Below are positions 1-8,803 of a stretch of DNA of 64,000 nucleotides, one piece after another. The DNA is from Dermabacter sp. p3-SID358 (lineage in GTDB: Bacteria; Actinomycetota; Actinomycetes; Actinomycetales; Dermabacteraceae): NCBI RefSeq assembly GCF_025147465.1, contig NZ_JALXOZ010000006.1, positions 1-64,000 of the forward strand, given 5' to 3'. The notes under the pieces were generated by a model, which was not told the origin of the DNA, made no database searches, and worked only from the letters and a program-made list of their open reading frames with translations. The position numbers were made by a program, and so were the translations under genes. Numbering within the stretch: position 1 is the stretch's first letter; every line of letters begins with the position of its first letter.

Positions 1-109
1 AAGGCGTACTCACTCTCCCGGTGACCGCGTGCTTGCGTAGTCGTGGGAGACGAGAAATCGACACACGGCTCTTGTGAGAGGGAACACGGGTGCCATCAGC
101 CGTTCTGCA

Positions 110-138
110 TGGACTAAAAGGCGAAGGATCGCTAGTAT
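110..138 (+). promoter_or_regulatory. Candidate promoter ahead of the tRNA genes
   Basis: TGGACT (110-115) and TAGTAT (133-138) are separated by 17 nt, each matching 4 of 6 bases of the vegetative sigma consensus. It lies about 55 nt before tRNA-Tyr. No coding region is evident in 1-193; the short open frame there runs through the tRNA and is not credible. Weak prediction. Confidence 0.3.
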
Positions 139-193
139 TGATCGGGTTCGCTTCGCGATACTGCTCCTCATCGGGAGTCGTTCCGGCGAGCAA

Positions 194-275
194 GGCAGGT
201 TACCCTAGCGGCCAAAGGGATCTGACTGTAAATCAGACGGCTCAGCCTTCGGGGGTTCGAATCCCTCACCTGCCA
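194..275 (+). tRNA. tRNA-Tyr (anticodon GTA)
   Basis: An 82-nt cloverleaf with 7-bp acceptor stem (GGCAGGT at 194-200 with ACCTGCC at 268-274), anticodon stem 221-225/233-237, anticodon GTA at 228-230 and T loop TTCGAAT. The long variable arm is the class II type expected for bacterial tRNA-Tyr. Discriminator base is A275; CCA is not encoded. Confidence 0.96.
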
Positions 276-370
276 CGCAGATTGCGCCCACCCTCGTGGC
301 TGTGATTCGCCGCACCGAGGACTTTCCGAGATTGCCTAGGTACGCAAAACACGGTAAGTTTTCACGCGTT

Positions 371-443
371 GCCCTGATAGCTCAGTAGGCAGAGCATCTC
401 CATGGTAAGGAGAAGGTCAAGGGTTCGATTCCCTTTCAGGGCT
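371..443 (+). tRNA. tRNA-Thr (anticodon GGT)
   Basis: A 73-nt cloverleaf. Acceptor strands are GCCCTGA (371-377) and TCAGGGC (436-442) with discriminator T443. Anticodon stem 397-401/409-413 encloses anticodon GGT at 404-406. The D arm contains AGCTCAGTAGG and the T arm GGGTTCGATTCCC. CCA is not encoded. Confidence 0.96.
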
Positions 444-454
444 CTGATTGGATG

Positions 455-488
455 GCGGCCCGGCACCAAGAGAACGGTGTCGGGCCGC
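455..488 (+). terminator. Hairpin between tRNA-Thr and tRNA-Met
   Basis: 13-bp inverted repeat (455-467 with 476-488, one G-U pair) closing an 8-nt loop. No T-run follows, so it is either an intrinsic terminator of the U-poor kind common in high-GC bacteria or a processing signal between the two tRNAs. Confidence 0.5.
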
Positions 489-500
489 AGTTCCGATCAA

Positions 501-577
501 GCCGGGGTAGCTCAGACGGTCAGAGCGCACGACTCATAATCGTGAGGTCGCGGGTTCGATCCCCGCCCTCGGTACCA
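501..577 (+). tRNA. tRNA-Met (anticodon CAT), elongator type
   Basis: Cloverleaf with acceptor strands 501-507 and 567-573, discriminator A574 and encoded CCA (575-577). The anticodon stem 528-532/540-544 encloses CAT at 535-537. The 1:72 position can form G-U, unlike the unpaired C1-A72 of initiators, and the anticodon stem lacks the three G-C pairs of initiator tRNA, so elongator Met is favoured. A CAT tRNA modified to lysidine (Ile2) cannot be fully excluded from sequence alone. Confidence 0.9.
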
Positions 578-670
578 CTCCAGGTTTCCCTGGCGTGTTG
601 ACGTGCCTGCATGCCGCAGGCGACAGGACCCGCGTATGCAAGATGCGCGCGAAACGGAAAGAGGCGAGTC

Positions 671-841
671 ATGGCAGCGAAAAGCTCTGACGTGCGTCCT
701 AAGATCACCTTGGCGTGCGTAGATTGTAAGAACCGCAACTACATCACCAAGAAGAACCGTCGCAACACCCCTGACCGCCTCGAGCTCAAGAAGTACTGCT
801 CGACGTGCGCCAGCAGCACGGTTCACCGCGAAACCCGCTGA
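671..841 (+). CDS. rpmG: 50S ribosomal protein L33
   Basis: A 56-residue large-subunit ribosomal protein. The ATG at 671 is preceded by GGAAAGAGGCGAG. An in-frame upstream ATG at 611 would add 20 unrelated residues and was rejected. Two CxxC pairs (ACVDC near residue 18 and YCSTC near 38) mark the zinc-binding C+ form, and the body has the L33 pattern [20 protein letters not shown]. In actinobacteria rpmG commonly sits just upstream of HadA/HadB-like dehydratase genes and murB, as here. Confidence 0.95.
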   Translation: MAAKSSDVRPKITLACVDCKNRNYITKKNRRNTPDRLELKKYCSTCASSTVHRETR

Positions 842-865
842 TCCACACGCACATACTCATCAAGA

Positions 866-928
866 AGCCACCCCGGGTGCGCTCCTCGGAATTCTTCTCT
901 GAGCAGCCGCCAGCGAGGGTGGCTTTTT
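866..928 (+). terminator. Probable intrinsic terminator of rpmG
   Basis: AGCCACCC (866-873) pairs with GGGTGGCT (917-924), followed directly by a T-run (924-928). The 43-nt loop is long, so strength is uncertain, but the position just after rpmG and the T-tract fit. The remaining stretch to 1043 holds no gene. Confidence 0.5.
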
Positions 929-1043
929 GCATTGCGTGTCCTGTGAGCAGCGCGGCACCTCGGGCAGCGGTACTCGACCGGATACGATGAAAATCCATGC
1001 AGGCCACAATCTGGCCGCGCGATCAATCGAAGGGTAGGAATTA

Positions 1044-1496
1044 ATGGCATCGCCCAATCCCGACTTCGCGGGCCGCGTCTACGAAAGTGGGCCCAGTGTG
1101 CGAGTTTCGGAAACGAAAATTCGAGAGTTCGCCGCAGCCACGGGTAACGCTCATGCCGTCACGACGAACGAGGAAGCCGCGCGCGAGGCGGGCTATAGCG
1201 CAATCGTCGCCCCGCCCACGTTTCTCGTGACACTCGCTCAAGCCGAAGAAGCCCGCTACATCAACGACCCCGAAGCCGGGATCGACTTCTCCCGCGTGGT
1301 GCACTCCGAAGAATCGTTCACGCTTGAACGCGCAATCGTTGCGGGAGACGAGCTCACGCCCACCCTCACAGTCGAGGCCGTCAAGCAGGTGGGCCCGCAT
1401 GCAATGGTGACAACTTGTGTGGATTTCACCGACGGCACGAAGGCGCAGGTCGCGAGCGTCCGCTCCTCACTCGTCGTTCGCGGAGAGGAAGGCTAA
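1044..1496 (+). CDS. MaoC-like dehydratase, FAS1-type N-terminal subunit (HadA-like)
   Basis: A 150-residue single hotdog domain of the FAS1-like dehydratase family (MaoC N-terminal type). The segment YSAIVAPPTFLVTLAQAEE (about residues 51-69) is the family signature. The protein lacks the D..N.H hydratase motif, which the next gene supplies; by analogy with mycobacterial HadA/HadB the two would form a heterodimeric (3R)-hydroxyacyl-ACP or -CoA dehydratase. Start ATG follows AGGGTAGGAATTA. It is 5 nt from the next gene, so clearly co-transcribed. Whether it serves fatty-acid elongation here is inferred from the family. Confidence 0.85.
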   Translation: MASPNPDFAGRVYESGPSVRVSETKIREFAAATGNAHAVTTNEEAAREAGYSAIVAPPTFLVTLAQAEEARYINDPEAGIDFSRVVHSEESFTLERAIVAGDELTPTLTVEAVKQVGPHAMVTTCVDFTDGTKAQVASVRSSLVVRGEEG

Positions 1497-1501
1497 ACAC
1501 C

Positions 1502-1936
1502 ATGACCACTCCCACCGTTCCCACGCTCGGCTCCCTGACCAAGGGAGACGTCATTGCTCGCGAGACCCGCACCTTCACGCGTGACACCCTCGTGAGGTAC
1601 GCGGGTGCCTCAGGCGACTTCAATCCCATCCACTACAACGACGCCTTCGCGGCTGAAGTGGGCCTTCCCTCGGTCATCGCACACGGCATGCTTACGATGG
1701 GCGCCGTCATTTCTCCCGTGCTCGACTGGCTCGGTGATCCCGGGCGCCTCGTGTCGTACGAAACTCGCTTTACTCGCCCGATCGAAGTACCCGCGCTCGA
1801 CGGAGTCGACGTGGATATCGAGGCAACCGTCGGACTCCTCAAAACCGAGGACGGCACCGCTCGAATTGACATCACGGCAAGCGTAGGCGGGCAGAAGGTT
1901 CTCACGAAGTGCCGCGCGGTGGTGAGGCTCGCGTGA
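1502..1936 (+). CDS. MaoC-like dehydratase, catalytic subunit (HadB-like)
   Basis: A 144-residue hotdog-fold R-specific enoyl hydratase/dehydratase. The hydratase motif is complete: ASGDFNPIHYNDAFA (about residues 38-52) carries the catalytic Asp and His, followed by GLPSVIAHGMLTMG. The ATG at 1502 fits the usual length; an upstream in-frame start at 1415 lies inside the preceding gene and was rejected. Its TGA overlaps the GTG of murB (GTGA at 1933-1936), suggesting translational coupling. With the preceding subunit it probably dehydrates (3R)-hydroxyacyl intermediates. Confidence 0.88.
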   Translation: MTTPTVPTLGSLTKGDVIARETRTFTRDTLVRYAGASGDFNPIHYNDAFAAEVGLPSVIAHGMLTMGAVISPVLDWLGDPGRLVSYETRFTRPIEVPALDGVDVDIEATVGLLKTEDGTARIDITASVGGQKVLTKCRAVVRLA

Positions 1937-3051
1937 AGCTCTCCGACCTCACGACCCTGCGTATCGGCGGAGAGACTAAGAACTACGTTGAGGCCCGCAG
2001 CGAAGAGGAACTGACCTCCGCAGTACGTACCGCCGATGAGAAGGGCGAAGATCTTCTCGTCGTGGGCGGCGGATCGAATCTCGTTGCCTCAAGCGCTCCT
2101 TTCGAGGGCACAGTTGTTCGCGTGATCGGCGAGGACTCACCGACCTGGATAGAAGCGTCGTGCGAGGCGTCAACGACCGGCGAAGCGCAGGTGGGGGATC
2201 GCACCCCGCTCGCGCCCGCGTGCGGCGGTGCCACCGTCGAGTACTTTGCTGGAACCTCGTGGGACGCCGCCGTTGCATACGCGGTTGATCGAGAGATGAT
2301 CGGTATCGAGGCGCTTTCGGGAATTCCGGGAACGGTCGGCGCAACCCCCATCCAAAACGTTGGTGCGTACGGGCAGGAGGTCTCCTCGGTGATTACCCGC
2401 GTGCGCACGTGGGACCGGTGTGAGAAAGAGGTGCGCACGTTCTTCGCTGCTGACTGCCAGTTCGCCTACCGCGACTCACTCTTCAAACGCACGCGCATGC
2501 CGAAAGGCGGAGCGACCGGGCGCTACGTCGTGCTGTCGGTGACGTTCCAGCATCAGCTGGGATCCCTTTCGGCGCCCGTGAAATACGCGCAGCTTGCCGA
2601 GCGACTGGGCATCCAGCCGGGGGAGCGCGCACCGATGCGCGAGGTGCGAGAAGCCGTTCTGGAAATCCGCGCACGAAAGGGAATGGTGCTCGACCCGAGC
2701 GATCACGATACCTGGAGCGCGGGTAGCTTTTTCACGAACCCGATTCTTACGCGAGAGAACGCGGCGAAACTGCCGGAGGAGGCCCCTCGATACGAGGCCG
2801 AAGGCGGCATCAAAACGAGTGCGGCATGGCTCATAAGCCATTCGGGCCTCGAGCGCGGTTTCACGCTTACTCCCGAGCGAAGCGGCGCCTCACTTTCGAC
2901 CAAGCACTCGCTAGCCCTCACCAACCGCGGCGCTGCGACAAGCGAAGACATCGCAGGGCTTGCCGAATATGTGCGCTCGAGGGTGCACGAGATGTTTGGT
3001 GTGTGGCTCGAGCCAGAGCCCGTCCGTCTGAATGTTCGGATAGGCGCGTAG
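1933..3051 (+). CDS. murB: UDP-N-acetylmuramate dehydrogenase
   Basis: MurB reduces UDP-GlcNAc-enolpyruvate to UDP-MurNAc using NADPH and FAD, a cytoplasmic step of peptidoglycan synthesis. Visible motifs are LRIGG near the N-terminus, FAD-binding VVGGGSNLV, GIPGTVGATPIQNVGAYG, the substrate region YRDSLFK, AGSFFTNPIL and SAAWLISHSG, matching the MurB N-terminal FAD, central and C-terminal domains. The start is taken as GTG 1933 (372 residues), overlapping the previous stop, instead of the TTG-like upstream start at 1909. About 20 extra residues (a Thr/Ala/Glu-rich stretch near 72-95) precede AGTSWDAAV, longer than the usual loop. Confidence 0.95.
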   Translation: MKLSDLTTLRIGGETKNYVEARSEEELTSAVRTADEKGEDLLVVGGGSNLVASSAPFEGTVVRVIGEDSPTWIEASCEASTTGEAQVGDRTPLAPACGGATVEYFAGTSWDAAVAYAVDREMIGIEALSGIPGTVGATPIQNVGAYGQEVSSVITRVRTWDRCEKEVRTFFAADCQFAYRDSLFKRTRMPKGGATGRYVVLSVTFQHQLGSLSAPVKYAQLAERLGIQPGERAPMREVREAVLEIRARKGMVLDPSDHDTWSAGSFFTNPILTRENAAKLPEEAPRYEAEGGIKTSAAWLISHSGLERGFTLTPERSGASLSTKHSLALTNRGAATSEDIAGLAEYVRSRVHEMFGVWLEPEPVRLNVRIGA

Positions 3052-3148
3052 GCGGGAGGCTGGCGCTTACTCGGCTACGGCTGTTAGCTCGCTCACGACA
3101 TGCCTACACTCGATCAGGACATAAGTCTTGATTCGCAAAGGAGCGCAC

Positions 3149-4417
3149 ATGAATACGCATGGTGAATCGATCGCCGCGGTCGACCCGGAGATTGCCAAAG
3201 TTCTCGACCAGGAGCTTCACCGACAGCAGTCCACTCTCGAGATGATCGCGAGCGAGAACTTCGTGCCTCGCGCGGTCCTGCAGGCGCAGGGCTCAGTTCT
3301 CACCAACAAATATGCCGAGGGCTACCCCGGAAGACGTTACTACGGTGGCTGCGAGTTCGTGGACGTCGCGGAGAATCTCGCGATCGAGCGCGCGAAGGCG
3401 CTGTTTGGAGCCGACCATGCGAACGTGCAGCCCCACTCCGGGGCTTCGGCTAATGCCGCCGTCATGCACGCGCTCGCGAACGCGGGAGACACGCTCATGG
3501 GCCTCTCCCTCGCGCACGGCGGGCACCTCACGCACGGCATGAAGATCAACTTCTCCGGCAAGCTCTACAACATCGCTGCGTATGAGGTGGATCCGGAAAC
3601 CGGCCGTATCGACATGGACCGCGTGCGCGAGCAAGCGCTCGACGCACGTCCGAATGTCATCGTCGCCGGCTGGTCGGCGTACCCCCGCCAGCTTGAGTTC
3701 GAGGCATTCCGTTCGATCGCCGATGAGGTCGGAGCGAATCTCTGGGTCGACATGGCGCACTTCTCCGGCCTCGTCGCGGCGGGTCTTCACCCCAGCCCCG
3801 TGCCGTTTGCGGACGTCGTCTCGACAACCGTCCACAAGACCCTCGCGGGCCCGCGTTCGGGCCTCCTCCTCGCGAAGCAGGATTATGCGAAGAAAGTCGA
3901 CTCCGCTGTATTCCCCGGCCAGCAGGGTGGCCCGCTCATGCACGTGATCGCCGCGAAGGCCGTCGCGCTCAAGCTCGCCGCGACCGAGGAGTTCAAGGAG
4001 CGCCAGGAGCGCACGCTCGAGGGCGCGCAAATTCTCGCCGAGCGCCTCGGCCAGGCCGACGCAAAGGAGGCCGGAATCGAGCTCCTCTCAGGCGGCACGG
4101 ACGTGCACCTCGTCCTCGTAGACCTGCGTAAATCCTCGATCGACGGTCAGCAGGCCGAGGATCTCCTCCACGAGATTGGCATCACCGTGAACCGCAACGC
4201 GGTCCCGAACGACCCGCGCCCGCCGCGCGTGACCTCGGGGCTGCGCATCGGCACTCCTGCGCTCGCGACGCGCGGTTTCGGCGCGAGCGAGTTCACCGAG
4301 GTTGCCGATATCATCGCGACCGCGCTTACCGGCAAGGGCGATATCGAGCAGCTTCGCGGCCGCGTACGCACGCTCGCCGAGAACATGCCCCTGTACGCCG
4401 ATCTCACCCAGTACTGA
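3149..4417 (+). CDS. glyA: Serine hydroxymethyltransferase
   Basis: A 422-residue PLP enzyme converting serine plus tetrahydrofolate to glycine plus 5,10-methylene-THF. Motifs: [51 protein letters not shown] and the PLP lysine in [14 protein letters not shown] (Lys230). The ATG at 3149 follows AAAGGAGCGCAC; an upstream in-frame start at 3128 was rejected because the ribosome site lies between the two. The next gene, folD, is 29 nt downstream and uses the methylene-THF product, so the pair forms a one-carbon operon. Confidence 0.97.
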   Translation: MNTHGESIAAVDPEIAKVLDQELHRQQSTLEMIASENFVPRAVLQAQGSVLTNKYAEGYPGRRYYGGCEFVDVAENLAIERAKALFGADHANVQPHSGASANAAVMHALANAGDTLMGLSLAHGGHLTHGMKINFSGKLYNIAAYEVDPETGRIDMDRVREQALDARPNVIVAGWSAYPRQLEFEAFRSIADEVGANLWVDMAHFSGLVAAGLHPSPVPFADVVSTTVHKTLAGPRSGLLLAKQDYAKKVDSAVFPGQQGGPLMHVIAAKAVALKLAATEEFKERQERTLEGAQILAERLGQADAKEAGIELLSGGTDVHLVLVDLRKSSIDGQQAEDLLHEIGITVNRNAVPNDPRPPRVTSGLRIGTPALATRGFGASEFTEVADIIATALTGKGDIEQLRGRVRTLAENMPLYADLTQY

Positions 4418-4446
4418 GAAGCCACAACGCAAGGAGTAATGACGCT

Positions 4447-5349
4447 ATGACTGCACAAATTCTCGACGGCAAAGCTACAGCGAGGACCATCAAGGAAGAG
4501 CTCCGCGCGCGCGTGGAGAAGATCGTCGAGGAAGGTGCGGTACGCCCCGGCCTCGCGACCGTGCTCGTTGGCGCGGATCCGGCCTCGGAAATTTACGTCG
4601 CGGGTAAGCACCGAGACTCGGAGGCCATCGGCATTAACTCGATTCGCAAGGACCTTCCCGAGGAAACGACCCAGGAGGAGCTTTTCAAGGTTCTCGACGA
4701 GCTCAACGCTGACCCGGCGTGCACCGGATACATCGTTCAGCTTCCGCTTCCGAAGCACATCGACACCGACGCTGTTCTTGAATATATCGATCCGCAGAAG
4801 GACGCCGATGGTCTTCACCCCGTGAACCTTGGTCGGCTTGTGCTCAACGTGAACAAGCCGATCACCACGCCGCTTCCGTGCACGCCGCGCGCCGCGATCG
4901 AGCTCGCGAAGCGCCACGGAATCGATTTCAATGGCAAGCACGTTGTCGTCGTGGGGCGCGGTGTGACCGTTGGCCGCCCAATCGCGTCTCTTCTCACGCG
5001 CCGTGAGCACAACGCGACCGTCACCCTTACGCATACGGGCACCACAAACCTTCCTGAGCTCTTGAAGCAGGCCGATATCGTGATCGCCGCCGCGGGTGTT
5101 CCTCATCTCGTTAAGGCTGCGGATCTTCGCGAAGATTCGGTCGTTCTCGATGTTGGCGTGACGCGTGAGCCGGATCCTGAAACGGGTAAGCAAAAGATCA
5201 AGGGCGACGTGGAACCGGCCGCAAAGGACAAGGTTGCGTGGATCAGCCCGAACCCGGGTGGCGTCGGCCCGATGACTCGAGCCCTGCTCATGCAGAACGT
5301 TGTCGAGTCGGCCGAGCGCGCGTGGGAAGCCGAAAAGGCACACCGCTAG
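4447..5349 (+). CDS. folD: Bifunctional methylene-THF dehydrogenase / methenyl-THF cyclohydrolase
   Basis: A 300-residue FolD, interconverting 5,10-methylene-, methenyl- and 10-formyl-THF with NADP. The catalytic Tyr50 and Lys54 lie in EIYVAGKHR; other signatures are [25 protein letters not shown] and [13 protein letters not shown]. The dinucleotide-binding stretch GRGVTVGRP (near 178) is the actinobacterial variant of the more usual GRSxxVGxP. An AAGGAG site precedes the ATG. It sits directly downstream of glyA and is followed by a hairpin, so glyA-folD looks like a complete transcription unit. Confidence 0.97.
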   Translation: MTAQILDGKATARTIKEELRARVEKIVEEGAVRPGLATVLVGADPASEIYVAGKHRDSEAIGINSIRKDLPEETTQEELFKVLDELNADPACTGYIVQLPLPKHIDTDAVLEYIDPQKDADGLHPVNLGRLVLNVNKPITTPLPCTPRAAIELAKRHGIDFNGKHVVVVGRGVTVGRPIASLLTRREHNATVTLTHTGTTNLPELLKQADIVIAAAGVPHLVKAADLREDSVVLDVGVTREPDPETGKQKIKGDVEPAAKDKVAWISPNPGGVGPMTRALLMQNVVESAERAWEAEKAHR

Positions 5350-5403
5350 CACGCGAGTTGCCCCGCACGTCCATTGTGTAGAACGATCGTGGGGTGATCG
5401 ACG

Positions 5404-5440
5404 GCGGGCTCGTCCTTCGTGGGCGAGCCCGCGCCGTTTA
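5404..5440 (+). terminator. Hairpin after folD
   Basis: 9-bp inverted repeat, 5404-5412 with 5424-5432, followed by GCCGTTTAAA. The T-tract is short, so termination would be partial. It separates glyA-folD from the exonuclease gene. Confidence 0.5.
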
Positions 5441-5464
5441 AATCGGATGGGTAAAGGAGCAAAA

Positions 5465-6286
5465 GTGGGGATCACGGTAGCGAGCGTCAATGTCAACGGC
5501 ATGCGGGCCGCGGCGCGTAAGGGCATGGGGGAGTGGCTTGCGACGTGCGGGGCAGATGTCGTGACGTTCCAGGAGGTTCGCGCACCCGAGGAACTTGTGC
5601 CGAATCTCGTGGGGGAGGGGTGGCGCTCGGCGGCGCACGCTTCGGTGCTCAAGGGCCGCGCGGGTGTAGCGATCGCGGTGCGCGAAGGATTTGAAGGAGC
5701 GAATGTAGGAGAGGTCCGACGCTTGCTACCCGGCCTCGATGCGGATGCTCACACTGGGCGCTGGCTCGAGCTCGACGTTGTCGACCCCCTCGGCGACGGC
5801 AAGGACCTCACCGTGATCTCGATGTACATGCACTCGGGGAACCTCGACAAACCCCAAACGATGACGGACAAATACGAGATGCTCGAGGGAGCGTGGGCAC
5901 GCCTCGAGGAGCTTCGCGTGAGCGGACGCCATGTGCTTCTCACTGGCGACCTCAACATCGCGCACACGAACCTCGACATTAAGAACTGGAAGGGCAACCT
6001 CAAGAATGCGGGGTTCCTCCCCGAGGAACGTGCCTATATCGACCGATTGCTCGAGGACGGCGAGTGGGTGGATGTCCACCGTGCACTTGCGGGCGAAGTG
6101 CCGGGCCCCTACACGTGGTGGTCGCAGCGTGGCAAAGCCTTCGACAATGACTCTGGCTGGAGGATCGACTACAACCTCGCCTCAAAGGACCTTGCTGAGC
6201 GCGCCGTCAGCGCGCGCGTGGACAGGGCTGCGAGCTACGACACGCGCTGGAGCGACCACGCTCCTCTTCTCGTCACCTACGAATAA
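5465..6286 (+). CDS. xthA: Exonuclease III family protein
   Basis: A 273-residue endonuclease/exonuclease/phosphatase-fold enzyme of the ExoIII/AP-endonuclease family, acting on abasic sites and 3' blocked ends in base-excision repair. Motifs include SVNVNGMRAAARKGM (metal-binding Asn), VVTFQEVRAPE (metal Glu), LTGDLNIAHTNLDIKN (Asp/Asn), GWRIDYNLAS and the C-terminal SDHAPLLVTYE (catalytic Asp-His). GTG 5465 is chosen because AAAGGAGC lies just upstream of it; ATG 5447 is upstream of that ribosome site and adds six residues. Role assigned from the family. Confidence 0.93.
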   Translation: MGITVASVNVNGMRAAARKGMGEWLATCGADVVTFQEVRAPEELVPNLVGEGWRSAAHASVLKGRAGVAIAVREGFEGANVGEVRRLLPGLDADAHTGRWLELDVVDPLGDGKDLTVISMYMHSGNLDKPQTMTDKYEMLEGAWARLEELRVSGRHVLLTGDLNIAHTNLDIKNWKGNLKNAGFLPEERAYIDRLLEDGEWVDVHRALAGEVPGPYTWWSQRGKAFDNDSGWRIDYNLASKDLAERAVSARVDRAASYDTRWSDHAPLLVTYE

Positions 6287-6357
6287 CACTCGTCCGCTCC
6301 CGCAGTCACGGGTGAGCACAAGGTGGCGTGGTGCCCGCACCCCAGCTCGGGCTCCGT

Positions 6358-6369
6358 TAGCCTTAGGTT
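6358..6369 (+). promoter_or_regulatory. Leaderless-type promoter of manC
   Basis: TAGCCT (6358-6363) is followed by 6 nt and then the ATG, the spacing expected when transcription begins at the start codon. No Shine-Dalgarno sequence is visible upstream of the ATG, in keeping with a leaderless mRNA. Confidence 0.4.
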
Positions 6370-7488
6370 ATGACCAGCTCGTCACCCTTCATCCCCGTGA
6401 TTCCCGCGGGCGGCTCAGGTACTCGGTTGTGGCCGCTTTCGCGCAAGAATCACCCGAAGTTCCTCCTCGACCTCGCGGGCAGCGGACAAAGTCTGCTGCT
6501 CGACACGCTCGAGCGACTTGCACCGCTTTCTTCTGCAACACCGATGATCGTGACGGGCCGAGCGCACCGCGAGGCGGTTGCCGATCAGGTAGGTGAGCGC
6601 GCTCAGGTCCTCGCCGAGCCGAGTGGCAAGAATTCCATGCCCGCGATCGCCTGGGCCGCGGCGCTCGCGGAACGCGAGCACCCCGGCGCTATTATCGGCT
6701 CCTTCGCGGCCGATCATGTCATCGCACCTCGGGAGGATTTCTGGAAGAGCGTGTACAGCGCGATCGCCGCCGCAGAGCTCGGCTATTTCACGACGATTGG
6801 GATCGAACCGACATCCCCCTCGAGTGCCTTCGGCTATATCGAGGCTTACCCTTCGGAGGCGGCCGATGAAGACTCGATTGCTCTGCGTTCCGCGGGCGCC
6901 TTGAGCGTGGCTCGCTTCGTGGAAAAGCCCGATGCGGATACGGCCGCGGAGTTCGTGAGGAGCGGGCGGTTTATGTGGAACGCGGGGATGTTCGTTGTCA
7001 AAGCTCGAGTGCTTCTGGAAGCTCTCGATGACCTTCATCCAGGTTTGGGGGCCGCGGCGCGATCCCTCGCGGAAAATACCTCCGAGGGTGAGCTTTCCGC
7101 GAGTGGAGAGGAACTCTGGGCGAGCATTGAACCGATTGCGATCGATCACGCGCTCGCTGAACCACTCGCCTCGCGCGGCGCTGTCGCGGTTGTGCCCGCG
7201 AGTTTCGAATGGGGTGACGTGGGAGATTTTGGTGCGCTTTCGCGAATCGGGCACGACGAGGACAGCACGAACGGGGTGCACGTCGTAGGAAGTGCCAAGG
7301 TCGTGAGTGTTGAGAGCCGGGCACGGGTGTATTCGAGTTCCGCACGGCCGATCGCCCTTGTGGGGCTCGACGGCGTCAGCGTGGTCGATACCGGCGACGT
7401 GCTGCTCGTCGTCGATGACGCGAAAGCGCAAGAGGTGGGTGCACTCGTCAAGATTCTCGAGGATCAGGGCTTTGGGTCTCTCGCGTAG
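6370..7488 (+). CDS. manC: Mannose-1-phosphate guanylyltransferase
   Basis: A 372-residue nucleotidyltransferase making GDP-mannose from mannose-1-phosphate and GTP. The signature PAGGSGTRLWPLSRKNHPKF (from about residue 12) binds the nucleotide, and RFVEKPDADTA contains the sugar-phosphate Lys. The length matches single-domain actinobacterial enzymes (mycobacterial Rv3264c type), without the isomerase domain of fused ManC/A enzymes. The ATG lacks a ribosome site and seems leaderless. GDP-mannose would feed polyprenol-phosphate mannose and wall glycan synthesis; phosphomannomutase lies at 50960-52633. Confidence 0.92.
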   Translation: MTSSSPFIPVIPAGGSGTRLWPLSRKNHPKFLLDLAGSGQSLLLDTLERLAPLSSATPMIVTGRAHREAVADQVGERAQVLAEPSGKNSMPAIAWAAALAEREHPGAIIGSFAADHVIAPREDFWKSVYSAIAAAELGYFTTIGIEPTSPSSAFGYIEAYPSEAADEDSIALRSAGALSVARFVEKPDADTAAEFVRSGRFMWNAGMFVVKARVLLEALDDLHPGLGAAARSLAENTSEGELSASGEELWASIEPIAIDHALAEPLASRGAVAVVPASFEWGDVGDFGALSRIGHDEDSTNGVHVVGSAKVVSVESRARVYSSSARPIALVGLDGVSVVDTGDVLLVVDDAKAQEVGALVKILEDQGFGSLA

Positions 7489-7534
7489 AGGCCGCACCTA
7501 CTCGCAGTAGGGGCGAATCTGGGAGTGCATTCAG

Positions 7535-7555
7535 GTTAACGGAGCGTTACATTAT
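7535..7555 (+). promoter_or_regulatory. Inverted-repeat operator candidate upstream of the BMP lipoprotein gene
   Basis: TAACG (7537-7541) and CGTTA (7545-7549) form an inverted repeat with a 3-nt centre, followed by CATTAT (7550-7555), which may be a -10 element. Read on the other strand the site is GTAAC, six nt, TTAAC, resembling GlnR/MtrA-type boxes. The match is loose; no regulator is assigned. The rest of 7489-7617 shows no gene. Confidence 0.3.
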
Positions 7556-7617
7556 GAGGAGGGTGCTCGGACCGGCCGGGCGCACCGTCAACTCATCCCC
7601 TCACGTTGGAGGCAATC

Positions 7618-8712
7618 GTGAAGTCCCTTTCCCGCGCGGCCGCACTGCTTGGTGCCGGCGCCCTCGTTCTCTCCGCCTGTGGCACCCCTCCTGAACAGTC
7701 CGGCTCCGGTTCCGGTTCCGGCAAGGGCAGCGATTTCAAGGCCTGCATGGTGTCCGATTCGGGCGGCTTTGACGACAAATCGTTCAACGAATCCGGCTTC
7801 GATGGCCTCACGGTTCTCAAAGAAGATAAGGGCTACAAGGTCCAGACCGCCGAGTCCTCGAGTGAAGCGGATTTCTCGCCGAACCTGCAGAACATGGTGC
7901 AGGGCGAGTGCAACATCATCTATGCGGTTGGCTACCTCTTCTCGCAGACCCTCAAGACCGAGGCCGAGGCCAACCCCGATCTTCACTATGCGATCATCGA
8001 CTCGACCGCTCAGGATGCCGACGGCAATCCCGTCGAGGTTGGGAACGTCAAGCCCCTGACGTTCGACACCGCCCAGGCGGCCTACCTCGCGGGCTACGTT
8101 GCGGCCGGCACCTCCAAGACCGGCACGGTCGCGACCTACGGCGGCGGGAAGATCCCCTCGGTGACGATCTTCATGGATGGCTTTGCCGATGGCGTTGCGA
8201 AGTACAACGAGGTTCACGGTACAAACGTCAAGGTTCTCGGCTGGAACAAGGACAGCCAGGACGGCTCGTTCACCGGCGACTTTGAAGACCAGACGAAGGG
8301 TAAGGCTCTCACCGAAGGCTTTATCTCTCAGGGTGCCGACATCATCATGCCGGTTGCAGGCCCCGTTGGTGCGGGTACTCTCGCAGCCGCCAAGGAAAAG
8401 GACGGCGTGATGGTCGTCTGGGTCGACTCCGACGGTGTTGAGTCCAACCCCGATGCGAAGGACGTCATTCTCACGTCCGTCATGAAGGAGATCGCCGCAG
8501 CGGTCGAGCAGACCGGCACCGAGGCCGCTGAAGGCAAGTTCTCGAGCGAGCCCTACGTGGGAACCCTTGAAAACGGTGGCGTGGGCCTTGCCCCCTTCCA
8601 CGAGTTCGACGGAGAAGTCTCCGCCGATCTCAAGAAGGAGGTCGAGGATCTCAAGAAGCAGATCATCAGTGGCGAGATTGAAGTGAATTCGCCCGCCTCG
8701 CCCAAGCACTGA
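7618..8712 (+). CDS. BMP/PnrA-family nucleoside-binding lipoprotein
   Basis: A 364-residue substrate-binding lipoprotein. The signal peptide ends in the lipobox LSAC (Cys about 18), then a Gly/Ser linker SGSGSGSGKGSDFK leads to the mature domain. Family signatures: CMVSDSGGFDDKSFNESGF, IIYAVGYLFSQTLK and YLAGYVAAGTSKTGTVATYG, typical of BMP/PnrA proteins that bind purine or general nucleosides. GTG 7618 is placed after GGAGG at 7608-7612; the TTG at 7606 overlaps this site and is rejected. The downstream ABC ATPase, permeases and nucleoside enzymes support nucleoside uptake as its job. Confidence 0.92.
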   Translation: MKSLSRAAALLGAGALVLSACGTPPEQSGSGSGSGKGSDFKACMVSDSGGFDDKSFNESGFDGLTVLKEDKGYKVQTAESSSEADFSPNLQNMVQGECNIIYAVGYLFSQTLKTEAEANPDLHYAIIDSTAQDADGNPVEVGNVKPLTFDTAQAAYLAGYVAAGTSKTGTVATYGGGKIPSVTIFMDGFADGVAKYNEVHGTNVKVLGWNKDSQDGSFTGDFEDQTKGKALTEGFISQGADIIMPVAGPVGAGTLAAAKEKDGVMVVWVDSDGVESNPDAKDVILTSVMKEIAAAVEQTGTEAAEGKFSSEPYVGTLENGGVGLAPFHEFDGEVSADLKKEVEDLKKQIISGEIEVNSPASPKH

Positions 8713-8754
8713 GTGCTCATCCTCAGTCGTCTGTGACGAGCATCATTCACTAAG

Positions 8755-8788
8755 CTGGCGGCCCCCTCCCTCACGAGGGGGCCGCCAG
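8755..8788 (+). terminator. Strong GC-rich hairpin after the BMP gene
   Basis: Perfect 13-bp inverted repeat, 8755-8767 with 8776-8788, and an 8-nt loop. No T-run follows. It may end some transcripts, so that the binding-protein message exceeds that of the downstream transporter genes, a common arrangement in ABC operons. Confidence 0.65.
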
Positions 8789-8803
8789 TCGCCCCAAAAC
8801 CCC

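Noticed and set aside
1..193. Short open frame 90-305 across tRNA-Tyr
   Set aside because: Overlaps the tRNA and has no homologous pattern.
3052..3148. Riboswitch upstream of glyA
   Set aside because: Only 97 nt, no recognisable THF, glycine or SAM aptamer; an AAAGGAGC site explains the start.
4147..5652. Long minus-strand open frame over glyA-folD
   Set aside because: Antisense shadow of two well-supported genes; high GC at third codon positions makes such frames common.
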